A stretch of 64,000 nucleotides of DNA from Chitinophagaceae bacterium (GCA_016710745.1 JADJVB010000005.1:1-64000); one strand, 5' to 3'. Positions 10,930 to 20,380 are shown, numbered from the stretch's first letter. Numbers and translations are program-made. Notes: a model not told the origin generated them from the letters alone.

Positions 10930-11271
10930 TATTTTCTTTTTAAATGAATAATCAATTATACAGTTGATTCACTAAAAATCACCTCTCATTTTCCTGCGGG
11001 TAAAGCAAAGACAAGGAAGTTAATTTTATTTACCAAGATAATAAATTATTTTAAAGTAAATATCATTTGTTCTATGATGATAAAACAGACAACGGGGCAA
11101 ATCAGTATCCATCTGTTGGTGGCTTATAAAGCATTTCCATTGAACCGCCTATTTCGGTTCGTGTGCACAAACCAATGCAGGGTAACCCATACGTCAAAGA
11201 AGAGCTATCCGGATTCAGCTAACAGGCGATTTCACTAGTATTTGGTTGCGTTTTTAAACTTCCTGCGGCAG
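10930..11271. other. intergenic region without a recognised gene
   Basis: 342 bp, AT-rich on the left. It holds the hairpin GAACCG-cctattt-CGGTTC at 11152-11170 and otherwise nothing recognised. Confidence 0.4.
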
Positions 11272-11838
11272 CTATTGATAGGTTGCTGTTAAAACAACTT
11301 GTGTTGTGTAATTTCCCGGAGGCAGGCTATATCCCGGGTATACCCTGAACGACAGTCCAAAATTAGCAGGAACAGGGACATGATTATTTCCAGCAGTTAT
11401 ATTGGGTGGACAATTCGAAATGATGGGCCTTGTGGTTTTTCCCAAAATATCGCCCTGGGGATTATTTGATGCTATAATATTCCCCCCGGTATTGTTGTCA
11501 ACTATTTTGTAAAATATATGGTTATTGATATCGGCTTCACGAAGTGACCGGGAAGACGATGCCGGAGTGTAAGACGAAGGATATGATGACAGGCTCACAT
11601 AATAAGTTGACGGCGAATAAATACTGAACTTTAATGCCGTTCCGTAGTTATAATTCATTCCGTGTAAAAGATCATTTTCTGATGAAGCCGTAGACGAAAC
11701 AAAAACATTTTTAAGTGCCGGATTAAAGTCGTACCGGATGCTGATCGTGTTTTCAACAGCTAAAGGATCAAAGCTCTGTGCTACCGAAAGCAGGTTTGTT
11801 AAAATTAAAAGCATTATCGTAAAATAAATCTTTATCAT
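11272..11838 (-). CDS. secreted SCPU-like fibre subunit (second subunit)
   Basis: 188 residues. Signal peptide MIKIYFTIMLLILTNLLSVAQ, then a beta-rich domain ending in FRVYPGYSLPPGNYTTQVV and LTATYQ. This ending resembles the last strand of spore-coat-protein-U (SCPU) subunits (PAGxYxDxVxVTVxY) and the end of the 216-residue subunit at 14824-15474. In chaperone-usher systems such subunits are capped by a PapD-like chaperone and exported by an usher. The start is 20 bp after the usher-like gene's stop, so the two are cotranscribed. As the last gene it could be a minor or tip subunit; that is inference. Confidence 0.62.
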   Translation of the reverse strand: MIKIYFTIMLLILTNLLSVAQSFDPLAVENTISIRYDFNPALKNVFVSSTASSENDLLHGMNYNYGTALKFSIYSPSTYYVSLSSYPSSYTPASSSRSLREADINNHIFYKIVDNNTGGNIIASNNPQGDILGKTTRPIISNCPPNITAGNNHVPVPANFGLSFRVYPGYSLPPGNYTTQVVLTATYQ

Positions 11839-11858
11839 TTAAAATGTCATATATCCAA

Positions 11859-14744
11859 TTAATGTTTTGGTTTAGCAGGCTTTGGCTTCTTATCATCCGT
11901 ACTCAATTTTTCAGGCTGTTTCAGATCTATTACCGTACCGGGAACAGGATCGAGCATTCTAACCAACCGCCGTTTTTGTTTAATAACAAAATTTACCGTG
12001 GCAGCAGCGTTTTTTACCAGGTTGGCTTCTGCATTCACTTTATCCGGACGGTAATTTTGATTGAAAGCCTCCTGGTTCAACATAACGCTGTACATCCCGG
12101 CAGGAAGGTTGAAATAATAATTTCCTGCTGTGTCAGTTATCGTTGCATACTTTTTACCAGAGCCGTCTATCGCCGTTATTTTAATATTATTTACCAGAAA
12201 CAATTCGTCAGCCGCAGAATCCTGAAGTATTTCAATATGGCCGCTAAGTACACAGCTTTTTGAAAACAGGATGATGGTTTCATTATCCCGTTCCACTTTA
12301 ATTGTATGCACAGATCCCTCATTGGGAACTAAACCACGCAACGACGAACCGGAAAGGTTGATGGTATATTCCCCTTTATCGATATGCCGGTAGCTGGCAA
12401 CCCCAAGCTGGCTGCTTATAAAATGCAGATCATCAATTGAAAATTTTACATTTGCCAATCTGTTTTCATTCGAATCGGCCTTCCCGTTCAAATTCATATC
12501 CTCAACGAAAATGGTTTCCAGTTTATAATATTTCTTTTTAAAAACAAACGGAATATCAAAGGTTTTGATCAGCGAAATATTTACGTACCCGTATTTGAAC
12601 GGATCTACACTTTGTTCATTTGCTTTCTTTAACGGAGAAGAAACATTAACCTGGATATTCGTTCTTGCCTTTTCATTATTATAGGCGAAATTTATGCCCG
12701 CAAATGAATTGACCCCATTGTCAAATAAAGTTTTGGATAAATTATATTGTAAACCCAAACTAAAGTATTTTCCCAGTTGGGCCGATATATATGGCCCTCC
12801 ATAAACCGTGCTGTTATATATTGGTTTTTGCAGTTTATCAACCACCGGTATACTTGTATAACCGCCGTTAATACCGATATTCTTATAACTTACATTTAAT
12901 GAATTTATAGTAAAATAAACCGGGCCGGATGTATTTTCTGATTGGGCAGCGTAACCATTTGACGTTGAAAAATTAAGGCTAAAATATTTTTTATCTCTCA
13001 GATTGAGTTGCATTTCCACAAACTGATACCTGGGCGTAAATGTGTAAGCCTGTTGTCCGGTCTGAACAATCCTTCCATAGCCAACGGTAATAGAAGTTCT
13101 TTTTGCACTTATGCTCATTTTCGTTCCATATTTTGTTGTGTTGAAAGTAAGGAAATCCCGGTTATACAGCGTGTCGATAAAAAAATTATTATTGGTAATG
13201 TTAACCTGGTAATACAATTCGGCAGAGAATTTCTTTGCACGGTAGATCAGGCCATGATTTTGTACTTTGGATCCGGCATATAATCCGGGAAAATCCCTGC
13301 CATATGTTTTATATTGAGAATTCAAGGTCCAGGATTTCATCTTGTACACTATCCGGTAACCCCAAAAAACGCCTGCTCCCGGTGCTTCACCTTTATTTTG
13401 AGAATTTTTGTTACCGGTTCCCAAACCACCATTAATATTGAGATCCAGGTTTTTTGTACGCCAATTTATATCCGTATTAAATATACCGCTTCTTATACGA
13501 CTGAAAGAATCAGTGTTGTATAAAATATCATGATTGATCACTGCATTTTTTATGCGGTACTTTACTAACAATCCGGCATTATCATTTGTGGTATGAAAAC
13601 CGGGGGTATGCTTAACAGCAAAAAAAGTTAACATGCTGTTTTTACCGGGCGAATAACTGACCTCAATACCGTTTCCATAGGTGATAAAATATTTTGAATT
13701 TGATATTTTACCGGCTTTAAATTCCCAATGCCTGGTTTTCAGCCCGATGGTAAAAACATCCTTATCAATGGTATTATATAAACCAAACTGGTGGCTCCGG
13801 TAGTTGAAAGTAAACTTACTGTACCTCGAAATATCATACATAGCCCTGAAAGCAACGTAATAACTTACCTGCCTGCTTGAACCTATAAATCCGGTTTCCA
13901 GGCCAAGGTTAATATTCGGGTAATCAGATTTGTGCATGGAAAAAACAGAATCCGTTTTGTATACATCAAAATAGTGATAGTATACATGACTGCCGGCATT
14001 ACCGCTGCTGCTACGTATGAACCGTGGCTTTTCCTTAGGGCTGGCTTTTTTAAACAGGCTGTCTGCAATGATTAACCTGATCGTTTCATTGGTAAACTGT
14101 TTCCAGTTTTTTTTAGGGATATGATGCGTGTAATAAATTACCGTGTCTTTTCCGGGTTTTAAAGCAAAAATCCGGTTATGATCAAGATCGAGGTTTTCGT
14201 TTTGAAAACGACAATGATACATACCGTCCACATTTCCGGTGTTTTTTATTACAAACTGAATCTGAATATCCTTCGAATTCGAAGATGATAATCCGTTAAC
14301 TATATTAGTAACCGAGAATTTCGAAAGTGGTTCACTATAGATACTAAAAGAAAAAGTATCTTTTATTTTTGAAGTTACTGATTCCACAATAAATGTTATC
14401 TGCTGCCAAATAGAAGAAACAGCGGTTCTTTGTTTCAATGTAACCGGTAACGAAATTTTTTCTCCGGGTAAAAAATCAATAACTGCTTCCTCCGGCGATA
14501 ACAAATGCCACCCCTCGGCAGAGCGGAACTTTACCTTTAACTGCATGGAATCAGCCGTCAGGTTTTTAAACACAATATTATTGTATAGTAGAAATGACTG
14601 AACTGCCGGTAATGTGTCTGTAAAATGTATGCTGTAGGATGTAGGTGACTGGGCACCGGCTAACATAAAAGTAAGCAGGCAACTTAATAAATAAAATATA
14701 TGCCTGCTTACTTTTCTTATTTTATGGTTATTGAAAATACACAC
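11859..14744 (-). CDS. usher-like outer-membrane beta-barrel protein
   Basis: 961 residues. Signal peptide around 10-31 (ends LAGAQS). Residues 32-250 form Ig/CARDB-like beta domains (LPGEKISLPVTL, FVIKNTGNVDGMY). Residues about 280-720 show alternating aromatic/polar strands typical of a large outer-membrane barrel. Residues 745-800 hold an SdrD-like segment (FVEDMNLNGKADSNENRL), followed by a carboxypeptidase-regulatory-like module (ITDTAGNYYFNLPAGMYSV) and a Lys/Pro tail. This order of barrel plus periplasmic beta domains, and the flanking secreted subunits and PapD-like chaperone, suggests a secretion usher, though similarity to classical PapC/FimD is not obvious. The start is GTG at 14744. 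A hairpin separates it from the upstream subunit gene. Confidence 0.58.
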   Translation of the reverse strand: MCIFNNHKIRKVSRHIFYLLSCLLTFMLAGAQSPTSYSIHFTDTLPAVQSFLLYNNIVFKNLTADSMQLKVKFRSAEGWHLLSPEEAVIDFLPGEKISLPVTLKQRTAVSSIWQQITFIVESVTSKIKDTFSFSIYSEPLSKFSVTNIVNGLSSSNSKDIQIQFVIKNTGNVDGMYHCRFQNENLDLDHNRIFALKPGKDTVIYYTHHIPKKNWKQFTNETIRLIIADSLFKKASPKEKPRFIRSSSGNAGSHVYYHYFDVYKTDSVFSMHKSDYPNINLGLETGFIGSSRQVSYYVAFRAMYDISRYSKFTFNYRSHQFGLYNTIDKDVFTIGLKTRHWEFKAGKISNSKYFITYGNGIEVSYSPGKNSMLTFFAVKHTPGFHTTNDNAGLLVKYRIKNAVINHDILYNTDSFSRIRSGIFNTDINWRTKNLDLNINGGLGTGNKNSQNKGEAPGAGVFWGYRIVYKMKSWTLNSQYKTYGRDFPGLYAGSKVQNHGLIYRAKKFSAELYYQVNITNNNFFIDTLYNRDFLTFNTTKYGTKMSISAKRTSITVGYGRIVQTGQQAYTFTPRYQFVEMQLNLRDKKYFSLNFSTSNGYAAQSENTSGPVYFTINSLNVSYKNIGINGGYTSIPVVDKLQKPIYNSTVYGGPYISAQLGKYFSLGLQYNLSKTLFDNGVNSFAGINFAYNNEKARTNIQVNVSSPLKKANEQSVDPFKYGYVNISLIKTFDIPFVFKKKYYKLETIFVEDMNLNGKADSNENRLANVKFSIDDLHFISSQLGVASYRHIDKGEYTINLSGSSLRGLVPNEGSVHTIKVERDNETIILFSKSCVLSGHIEILQDSAADELFLVNNIKITAIDGSGKKYATITDTAGNYYFNLPAGMYSVMLNQEAFNQNYRPDKVNAEANLVKNAAATVNFVIKQKRRLVRMLDPVPGTVIDLKQPEKLSTDDKKPKPAKPKH

Positions 14745-14768
14745 ACCGGATCATTTTTTAACTTGAAA

Positions 14769-14812
14769 TAATGTTAAAAAACCCTCCGTTTTCAGAAGGT
14801 TTTTTAACATTA
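14769..14812 (-). terminator. strong hairpin between major subunit and usher-like gene
   Basis: A perfect 15-bp inverted repeat (TAATGTTAAAAAACC and its complement, 14-base spacer) just after the subunit stop. It could act as a partial terminator or mRNA stabiliser, leaving more subunit than usher transcript. Confidence 0.6.
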
Positions 14813-14823
14813 CTTAAACCAGC

Positions 14824-15474
14824 CTATAGTGGTGAAGCTGTTACAGTCAGGTTAGTTGTAAACGTACCTGGAAAAACTGAAAAGCCCGGACTTACTATAA
14901 ATTTAATACCGAATGCTGCAAAGTCGGTGTTCATTGGATCGAGTGGTAAAAATGGATTACCTGGTGGCAGCCAAAATCCTGTATTATAACCTGCATTGCT
15001 TAACAGGTTTGTTGAAAGCGGAGCGGTTGCATATGCCAGTTGTAAATCAGTTGCCTGATTAATGGCATGATCTCCATTGTTATTGGTCGCCCAGGGAGCT
15101 ATACCATTTTGAGGAGAAGGCAATGTTTCAGCATGGAAAAGAATATAATTGTTCAATTGGTCATTACTGCCTGGTGTAGTTTGAGCCTGCAGGTCAACCT
15201 TGTAAGTAACATTAGAATAGATCCTGTATGCCAATCCGTCGTAACCAGAAGCTGTACCGGTAGTGTAGTTAAATATATTATTGGCAAATACACCGGCTGT
15301 TGTTACGGCAGTACTTAATGTCTGATTATCTCCGGGTAAACTTGCATTGTAGGGACGCAAGGCAATCATAGTAGGGATTGATGTCGTTAGAGTGGCATTC
15401 TGTACGGGTGATTGTGCAAAAATCCCAGCAAAACCTGCACCAATCAAACCACTCAATAAAAATAACTTTTTCAT
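14824..15474 (-). CDS. secreted SCPU-like fibre subunit (probable major subunit)
   Basis: 216 residues. Signal peptide MKKLFLLSGLIGAGFAGIFAQ. The mature region is rich in Thr, Asn, Ala and Pro and poor in Lys and Cys, as expected for a surface structural protein. It ends FIVSPGFSVFPGTFTTNLTV plus TASPL, matching the 188-residue subunit and the SCPU C-terminal strand. It has its own 197-bp upstream region, with a tandem ATCCATTAA element, and is followed by a strong hairpin, which suits high expression. Naming it the major subunit is inference from this arrangement. Confidence 0.62.
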   Translation of the reverse strand: MKKLFLLSGLIGAGFAGIFAQSPVQNATLTTSIPTMIALRPYNASLPGDNQTLSTAVTTAGVFANNIFNYTTGTASGYDGLAYRIYSNVTYKVDLQAQTTPGSNDQLNNYILFHAETLPSPQNGIAPWATNNNGDHAINQATDLQLAYATAPLSTNLLSNAGYNTGFWLPPGNPFLPLDPMNTDFAAFGIKFIVSPGFSVFPGTFTTNLTVTASPL

Positions 15475-15640
15475 TATTTTATGTTTTAGATTGTTAGAAA
15501 AAAATACATAACAAATAAATAAAGGATACTATTTACAAATGTGTAAATATGGTTTCTCATTGAATTTCCATGAAGAAGACTTCTTTTAACTCTATCAAGC
15601 TTGTGGGTGTAAAATTGAGGAATAAACAGGAAAGTATATC

Positions 15641-15660
15641 ATCCATTAATATCCATTAAA
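15641..15660. promoter_or_regulatory. tandem ATCCATTAA element upstream of the subunit gene
   Basis: ATCCATTAAT directly followed by ATCCATTAAA. The same core, CCATTAATnTCCATTAA, occurs reverse-complemented at 17904-17924 upstream of the chaperone gene. It is a candidate binding site for the regulator encoded between them. Confidence 0.42.
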
Positions 15661-15680
15661 AACGAGGTTTACTAAACCTC
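15655..15680 (-). terminator. terminator overlapping the regulator stop codon
   Basis: On the minus strand GAGGTTTA-G-TAAACCTC is followed by G and five T. The stem includes the stop codon of the 407-residue gene. Confidence 0.5.
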
Positions 15681-16895
15681 CAGGCCTTCCTGAACAGGCT
15701 CGTTAAAAAAAACAAAACCGGTTTTATGTACCAGCTGGAGCAGATTAGATTTGGCGGTTTTTGCCTCTTTGTTATTACCGGTTAAGAGTATCAGTTGATT
15801 GAGCAACATTGAATAAAATTCATTTAATAAAAAATGAAATGGTTTGCTATTAATGGCTTTAATTTTTTCGGGCATACCTGGCATGTGTATATTGCCTGTA
15901 CCATAATTTGCATACAACCTTAACAAGTTTTCCTGATTTAAAAACAGCATCTCTTCAGCATCGTTCAAACATGCGCAAAATTTATTTTTGATTTTATACA
16001 AGATTTGCAACACGTCATTATAGGCTTCTCCCATCAACAATGCTTCAGCCAAAATTATGCGGCCATACCGGGTTTTAAAATCAGCATGATCTCTTTCCGC
16101 AATCAACTTAATAATGGCACCGGATTTTTCGGTAACGATGTAAAAAGATGAATTAAAAATTTCGTTGAAGATCAATGCAGCTCCATATCTTGCTATAACA
16201 GCGGATGAAAATGTTTGTATCTCGTTTACAGGATAATTCCTGATTTTTTCAAAATGTAATGCAAACTCTGTATAATTACTGTTTAAAAAACTTTGTAAAC
16301 ACAAAATACTGTGCGCAAACAGAAACTCCTCCCTCTTATCGGCATGTAAAATATAAAAATCAATACCCTTTCCATAGTGTCCATTTAGCCTGTCGAGATA
16401 AACACAATTTTCAAAAAAATACTTTCGGCCCAATGCTGTTCTTGCCATACGTGCATATATAACATGATCTAAATTTTCGACTCTGTCAATCACATTATAA
16501 ATATTCAAAAAAACTTTATAAAGGCACTCTTCGTTTCCCCGCACCGGATCAATATCTTTAAACATGATTGTAAGCAAATCTGCCGCCTGCTCATCTAATG
16601 CCAGCGTTTTTGTTGGCTGATGATACATTTTTACAAAATCAGAAAAGGAATCATAATTGAGATACTGTGCAATAATATCAAGGGTAACCGTTGAGGTATG
16701 AAAATCATTTTTTATTAACCCAAAAAGCCGGTTAAGCGTTTGTACCGAAAGATATTCGCCGGTACTTTTTTTGATTTGAGACTGCAAAAGCTGAATATCG
16801 GAAAAACTACTACATGACAACCCAGATTTTAACCTGACCAATTCTTTTAAATACGAGTTATATCGCTCATTGCTGATATTAGGTCGCCTCGACAT
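15672..16895 (-). CDS. cytoplasmic helical regulator-like protein
   Basis: 407 residues, no signal or TM segment. Residues about 25-90 (SSFSDIQLLQSQIKK, GEYLSVQTLNRLFGL, TLDIIAQYLNYDSFSDF) follow a pattern common in Bacteroidota: an HTH-like unit reading LSxxTLxRLFG...YLxYxSxxDF. The rest (110-400) is wholly alpha-helical and may be TPR-like. It lies within the fibre cluster, between the chaperone gene (68 bp upstream) and the major subunit, so it probably controls that locus. DNA binding is inferred, not shown. It carries its own terminator. Confidence 0.55.
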   Translation of the reverse strand: MSRRPNISNERYNSYLKELVRLKSGLSCSSFSDIQLLQSQIKKSTGEYLSVQTLNRLFGLIKNDFHTSTVTLDIIAQYLNYDSFSDFVKMYHQPTKTLALDEQAADLLTIMFKDIDPVRGNEECLYKVFLNIYNVIDRVENLDHVIYARMARTALGRKYFFENCVYLDRLNGHYGKGIDFYILHADKREEFLFAHSILCLQSFLNSNYTEFALHFEKIRNYPVNEIQTFSSAVIARYGAALIFNEIFNSSFYIVTEKSGAIIKLIAERDHADFKTRYGRIILAEALLMGEAYNDVLQILYKIKNKFCACLNDAEEMLFLNQENLLRLYANYGTGNIHMPGMPEKIKAINSKPFHFLLNEFYSMLLNQLILLTGNNKEAKTAKSNLLQLVHKTGFVFFNEPVQEGLEV

Positions 16896-16963
16896 ATGGA
16901 GTTATTAGGATAACGCTCAAAATTAATCTTAATAATTTAAAACCTGATACTTTTTACCTGTTA

Positions 16964-17794
16964 TTAATGAACATTTATTATCAGTTGTGCAGCCTCAATA
17001 TCCATCTCATCTCCCGGATCTACTACACCAACAAGGGTATACTTCCCTTTTTTTGTTTCGTCGGGCAATGTAAAATCTATATACCTGATCTGTCCAGGAA
17101 AAAGCGGCACCTCAACCGGGTTAGCCGTGATCTTTTTACCATCTTCCAATGAGTACATTTCAATATAACTTTTACAATTCAACTGTACGTTGCCCGTATT
17201 TTCGCAAACTATCCTGAATGCATTTTCTTTGCCGGTTACATTGGTAAAACTGGATAATTTTAGCTCTTTTTGATTAATTGCAGGGGGTGTTTGGTAAATA
17301 TGAATTCCAAAACGGGTGGCCGGAATAATCTCTGTACGCATTTCCTTAGTTACTGCCGGTGCTTTCGATTCCCGTATTGTTTCTACAAACAACATGGCCC
17401 ATTTCATTTCTGCAACGGCTTCAGGCGTTTCCGGCACCTGCATTTTTACATTTATAATACCGATCGCACCGGTATCTACTTCAATAAATTTTTTATCAAA
17501 AGTTAACCAGGCAGCGCAGGAATTGGGTTCTGTGCCCGGGGGGCTGTATACATGACTGCCTGTTGTATCCCTTCGCCAATCGCCCAGATAAACATTAAAC
17601 TGCATTTTTGCCCCCATTTTATTACTGATATAAATCTTAATATCGCCCGATTCGCCTGCCCGGAGGTGAAAGTCATTTTTCATTGGCTGTACGCTAACAG
17701 TACCCTGCGGCGTAAGATCATTTTTAAGCATGACCTGGCTATTTGATTCGAAAAACAATAACATGATAACAATACCAACCGGAATCTTTTTCAT
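16964..17794 (-). CDS. PapD-like periplasmic chaperone
   Basis: 276 residues. Signal peptide MKKIPVGIVIMLLFFESNSQ, then two Ig-like beta domains. The first (about 30-150) has VSVQPMKNDFHLRAGESGDI, FNVYLGDWRRD and MKWAMLFVE; the second (about 165-276) has FRIVCENTGNVQLNCKSYIEM, VPLFPGQIRYIDFTLP and KKGKYTLVGVVD. This two-domain layout is that of fimbrial chaperones, which donate a strand to secreted subunits. It is the promoter-proximal gene of the cluster, with repeated CCATTAAT elements upstream. Sequence identity to PapD proper is low, so the call rests on pattern and context. Confidence 0.62.
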   Translation of the reverse strand: MKKIPVGIVIMLLFFESNSQVMLKNDLTPQGTVSVQPMKNDFHLRAGESGDIKIYISNKMGAKMQFNVYLGDWRRDTTGSHVYSPPGTEPNSCAAWLTFDKKFIEVDTGAIGIINVKMQVPETPEAVAEMKWAMLFVETIRESKAPAVTKEMRTEIIPATRFGIHIYQTPPAINQKELKLSSFTNVTGKENAFRIVCENTGNVQLNCKSYIEMYSLEDGKKITANPVEVPLFPGQIRYIDFTLPDETKKGKYTLVGVVDPGDEMDIEAAQLIINVH

Positions 17795-17858
17795 AAACGT
17801 TTATTTAAATTATCATAAATACAGGTGAGATTATCAATAATAATCTTGTCCAAAAGAA

Positions 17859-17924
17859 TCCATTAAAAGTACTCCAAACAGGTTGTTTTTAAAATAGAAT
17901 GGAATTAATGGAGATTAATGGAAT
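17859..17924. promoter_or_regulatory. CCATTAA-type repeats upstream of the chaperone gene
   Basis: ATCCATTAAAAG at 17859-17870, and ATTAATGGAGATTAATGGAAT at 17904-17924, whose complement contains CCATTAATCTCCATTAA. The element recurs at 15641-15660. Confidence 0.42.
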
Positions 17925-18102
17925 GAAATTAATACGCCTTATCCGGGTTTTCGTTCAGGATACTTTTTTGAACCCTCAGCTGCCGTCTGGTTTGAGTAGC
18001 TATCAGGATAACCGGCAGCGATATAAATAGTGGAATTGGGTGCTCTATTTCAATAAGTGGGGACTCTGCAATACCATTGACCGAAGCCGGTACGTAGGGC
18101 AA

Positions 18103-18140
18103 GCAGTGCGTTAGTTGGGTAACCTACCAGCGGCAGAAAA
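18103..18140. repeat. dispersed GCGCCAGTTGG-type repeat copy
   Basis: GCAGTGCGTTAGTTGGGTAA then CCTACCAGCGGCAGAAAA aligns with GCAGTGCGCCAGTTGG and CTTACCTACGGCGGCAAA at 28934-28973. The surrounding 17925-18192 has no gene. Confidence 0.5.
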
Positions 18141-18192
18141 GTAGAACACTCTCCTACCGGCAGGCACCGCAGAAAATCAATCCCTGTACATT

Positions 18193-19839
18193 CTACTTTA
18201 TTTTTTTTCCCTCGGTATCCCGGCCACCCTGGTGCAGCGTAAGACTTATCACATTACCTGCGGGATCTTTATTGAAATCAATACTTGCCTGTACTACTTT
18301 CAAAAAGAAAGTATCAGGCTTTTCAGCAAATATCTCAAACTTTGGCTGGCCTGTGGCCTGAGCAAAAATTTGGTTGCCCTCAGTTGTTATCTCAATTATA
18401 AATTGCGGCGCCAACTGGTATTGACCGGTGTATTGTTGTAAGGCAGAAGCATCCATGTCAACCGGTTTTTTTTCCGGGGCAAACTTTTTATCTGTTTCTG
18501 ATCCTTTAAATTTTTGAATACGGTCTTTCATCAATGCGGTACGTTTTCCATTTTCCACTGCAAATTCATATTGTGTAGTAGTTCCTTCAAAGTTGAAAGA
18601 AGCCGTACCGGTTGGTATCAATTTAAGTTTGGTACTCCCCTCCCGCTGGCTGTACAATGTATCGTTCTCCAGGCTGATGGTGCGCAATACCCCATTAACG
18701 AATTCATAGGTGCCAACCCATTGCTGTAATTGTTCCCTGGTCAGTTGCAGCAATGGTTTTGTCGCATAAGGTTTTCCCAACGCAAGAGCGGCCAGTTTAA
18801 TAGTGATATCAGTAGGTGACTTGCCACTGGTGTTTGTCAATACAATGGCATAGAGATTTTCTGCAGGCGCATAAATACCCATCGTAGTGTATCCAAAAAT
18901 GCCACCTCCATGTTCTACAGTAGCAATTCCGTTTATCTCGTTGGGTTGCCAGCCATATCCATAATAATCCGCGTCACCATTGTTCAACTTATAATTGGTA
19001 AACGCTTTTTCCTTACTTTTTGAAGAAATGAGTGTATTGTTGTGAATGGCCTGGCTCCAAAGCAGCATATCATCTACAGTAGACATCAGGGATCCGGCAG
19101 CATAGGGCAAGGTCATACTCAGGTAATCTGCATTTTCAAATCCTTTTTCTTTTGGCTGATAACCTTTTGCTCTGTTGGGTATTAACGCTGATTGGCTGCC
19201 ATAATATGAATGGGTCATGCCCAGCTTCTTAAAAATATTGTTCTCAATAAATGAAGCATATGATTGGCCTGACACTTTTTCAATAATATACCCCAGTAAA
19301 ATATAGCCCGAATTATTATACTTCCATTTTTCGCCGGGATCGAAGTCCATAGGTTCATTCTTAAATACATCAATCAGTTCCGTCGGGGACATGTCTGTAC
19401 GGGCCAGTTTTTTAAAATTGTCCATGTCGGTATAACTTTTTATACCCGATGTATGGTTTAACAGCTGATGAACCGTAATTTTTTTTCCCTGTGTTGGATA
19501 ATCCGGAATAAACCGGGTAATACTATTATCGAGCTGGAGTTTACCCTGTTCCATCAGCATTAAAACAGACACTGCTGTAAACTGTTTGGTAATGGACCCC
19601 AATTCAAACACGTTTTCGGCTTTCATGGGCACGTTCAGTTCCAGGTCGGCATTGCCAAATGCTTTTCGGTAAATAACCTTCCCGTTTTTCGCTATCAATA
19701 CAGCTGCCCCCGGTTCCCCTGGTTTATATTCAGCAGATAATAATTTATCAAACTGTGTTTCCAGGGATTGAGCGCAAGCCGAAAAAACACTGAAAAATAA
19801 AATTATACCCGATATGAAATATTTTCTGAATGCCGGCAT
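18193..19839 (-). CDS. serine hydrolase, class C beta-lactamase-like, with C-terminal extension
   Basis: 548 residues, exported (signal peptide to about 24, SACAQS). The beta-lactamase/penicillin-binding fold covers about 30-355: S82-I-T-K85 (SxxK nucleophile and base), Y174-N-N (YxN) and H310-G-G (KTG-equivalent). Residues 370-548 form a DUF3471-like beta domain. Family members are D-aminopeptidases, esterases or peptidoglycan hydrolases more often than true beta-lactamases. A paralogue lacking the C-terminal domain is at 21401-22507. The gene is monocistronic between REP-like spacers. Confidence 0.85.
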   Translation of the reverse strand: MPAFRKYFISGIILFFSVFSACAQSLETQFDKLLSAEYKPGEPGAAVLIAKNGKVIYRKAFGNADLELNVPMKAENVFELGSITKQFTAVSVLMLMEQGKLQLDNSITRFIPDYPTQGKKITVHQLLNHTSGIKSYTDMDNFKKLARTDMSPTELIDVFKNEPMDFDPGEKWKYNNSGYILLGYIIEKVSGQSYASFIENNIFKKLGMTHSYYGSQSALIPNRAKGYQPKEKGFENADYLSMTLPYAAGSLMSTVDDMLLWSQAIHNNTLISSKSKEKAFTNYKLNNGDADYYGYGWQPNEINGIATVEHGGGIFGYTTMGIYAPAENLYAIVLTNTSGKSPTDITIKLAALALGKPYATKPLLQLTREQLQQWVGTYEFVNGVLRTISLENDTLYSQREGSTKLKLIPTGTASFNFEGTTTQYEFAVENGKRTALMKDRIQKFKGSETDKKFAPEKKPVDMDASALQQYTGQYQLAPQFIIEITTEGNQIFAQATGQPKFEIFAEKPDTFFLKVVQASIDFNKDPAGNVISLTLHQGGRDTEGKKIK

Positions 19840-20190
19840 CGCAATTGATTTGGTTAATTAATTGGTTTATTTAAATGTACTGAGTGGGTTAAGGTACAAA
19901 AACATTTTCTTTTACCGCTACCGGTCACTCACATTTTATAAAGCCCTGCTTCCAAACCGGCTATGGTCGCCGGCCGGCGGCATACACCGTTGCACCGGTT
20001 ATCAGGTGGGTGGATAGGAACCCCCAACCCGGCGGAGTAATAAAGCGACAAGCGGTAAGCCAATTGAGGGTTCTTTGAATTTTCACTTACTTTTGCTACT
20101 TTGCTTTTCAGAAACCTGTATTGGTGTCAAAACAATCAAAAGAAACCATTTACCCTAAAGCCTTTTTTTAACCAGATAAAACCAATTATT
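19840..20190. other. intergenic, degenerate repeat-like text only
   Basis: Around 19960-20075 there are GC-rich fragments (GTTGCACCGGTTATCAGGTG, AAGCCAATTGAGGGTTC) resembling decayed REP units. No gene recognised. Confidence 0.4.
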
Positions 20191-20358
20191 ATGGCTCCAC
20201 ATGAACCCAGGGATCCCGATTCCATAAGAGAATCAAAAAAACCTGAACCTCAGGTTGATCAAAAGCCTGCAGAGATAGAGATTAAACAAAAAGAGCCTGA
20301 AAAATCAGTTCCTCCAAAAAAGGAAGTTGATGAGGAAGACAAGTTTTGGCGACATTAA
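20191..20358 (+). CDS. small charged hypothetical protein
   Basis: 55 residues, no signal or TM segment. Almost wholly charged and proline-rich: MAPHEPRDPDSIRES, then Glu/Lys/Pro repeats, ending EEDKFWRH. Probably disordered. The ATG at 20191 is preferred over 20101, whose extra residues look non-coding. It is followed directly by a good terminator, which supports a real transcript. No function can be given. Confidence 0.55.
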   Translation: MAPHEPRDPDSIRESKKPEPQVDQKPAEIEIKQKEPEKSVPPKKEVDEEDKFWRH

Positions 20359-20380
20359 TATTGGGCCAAACAATCATGCC

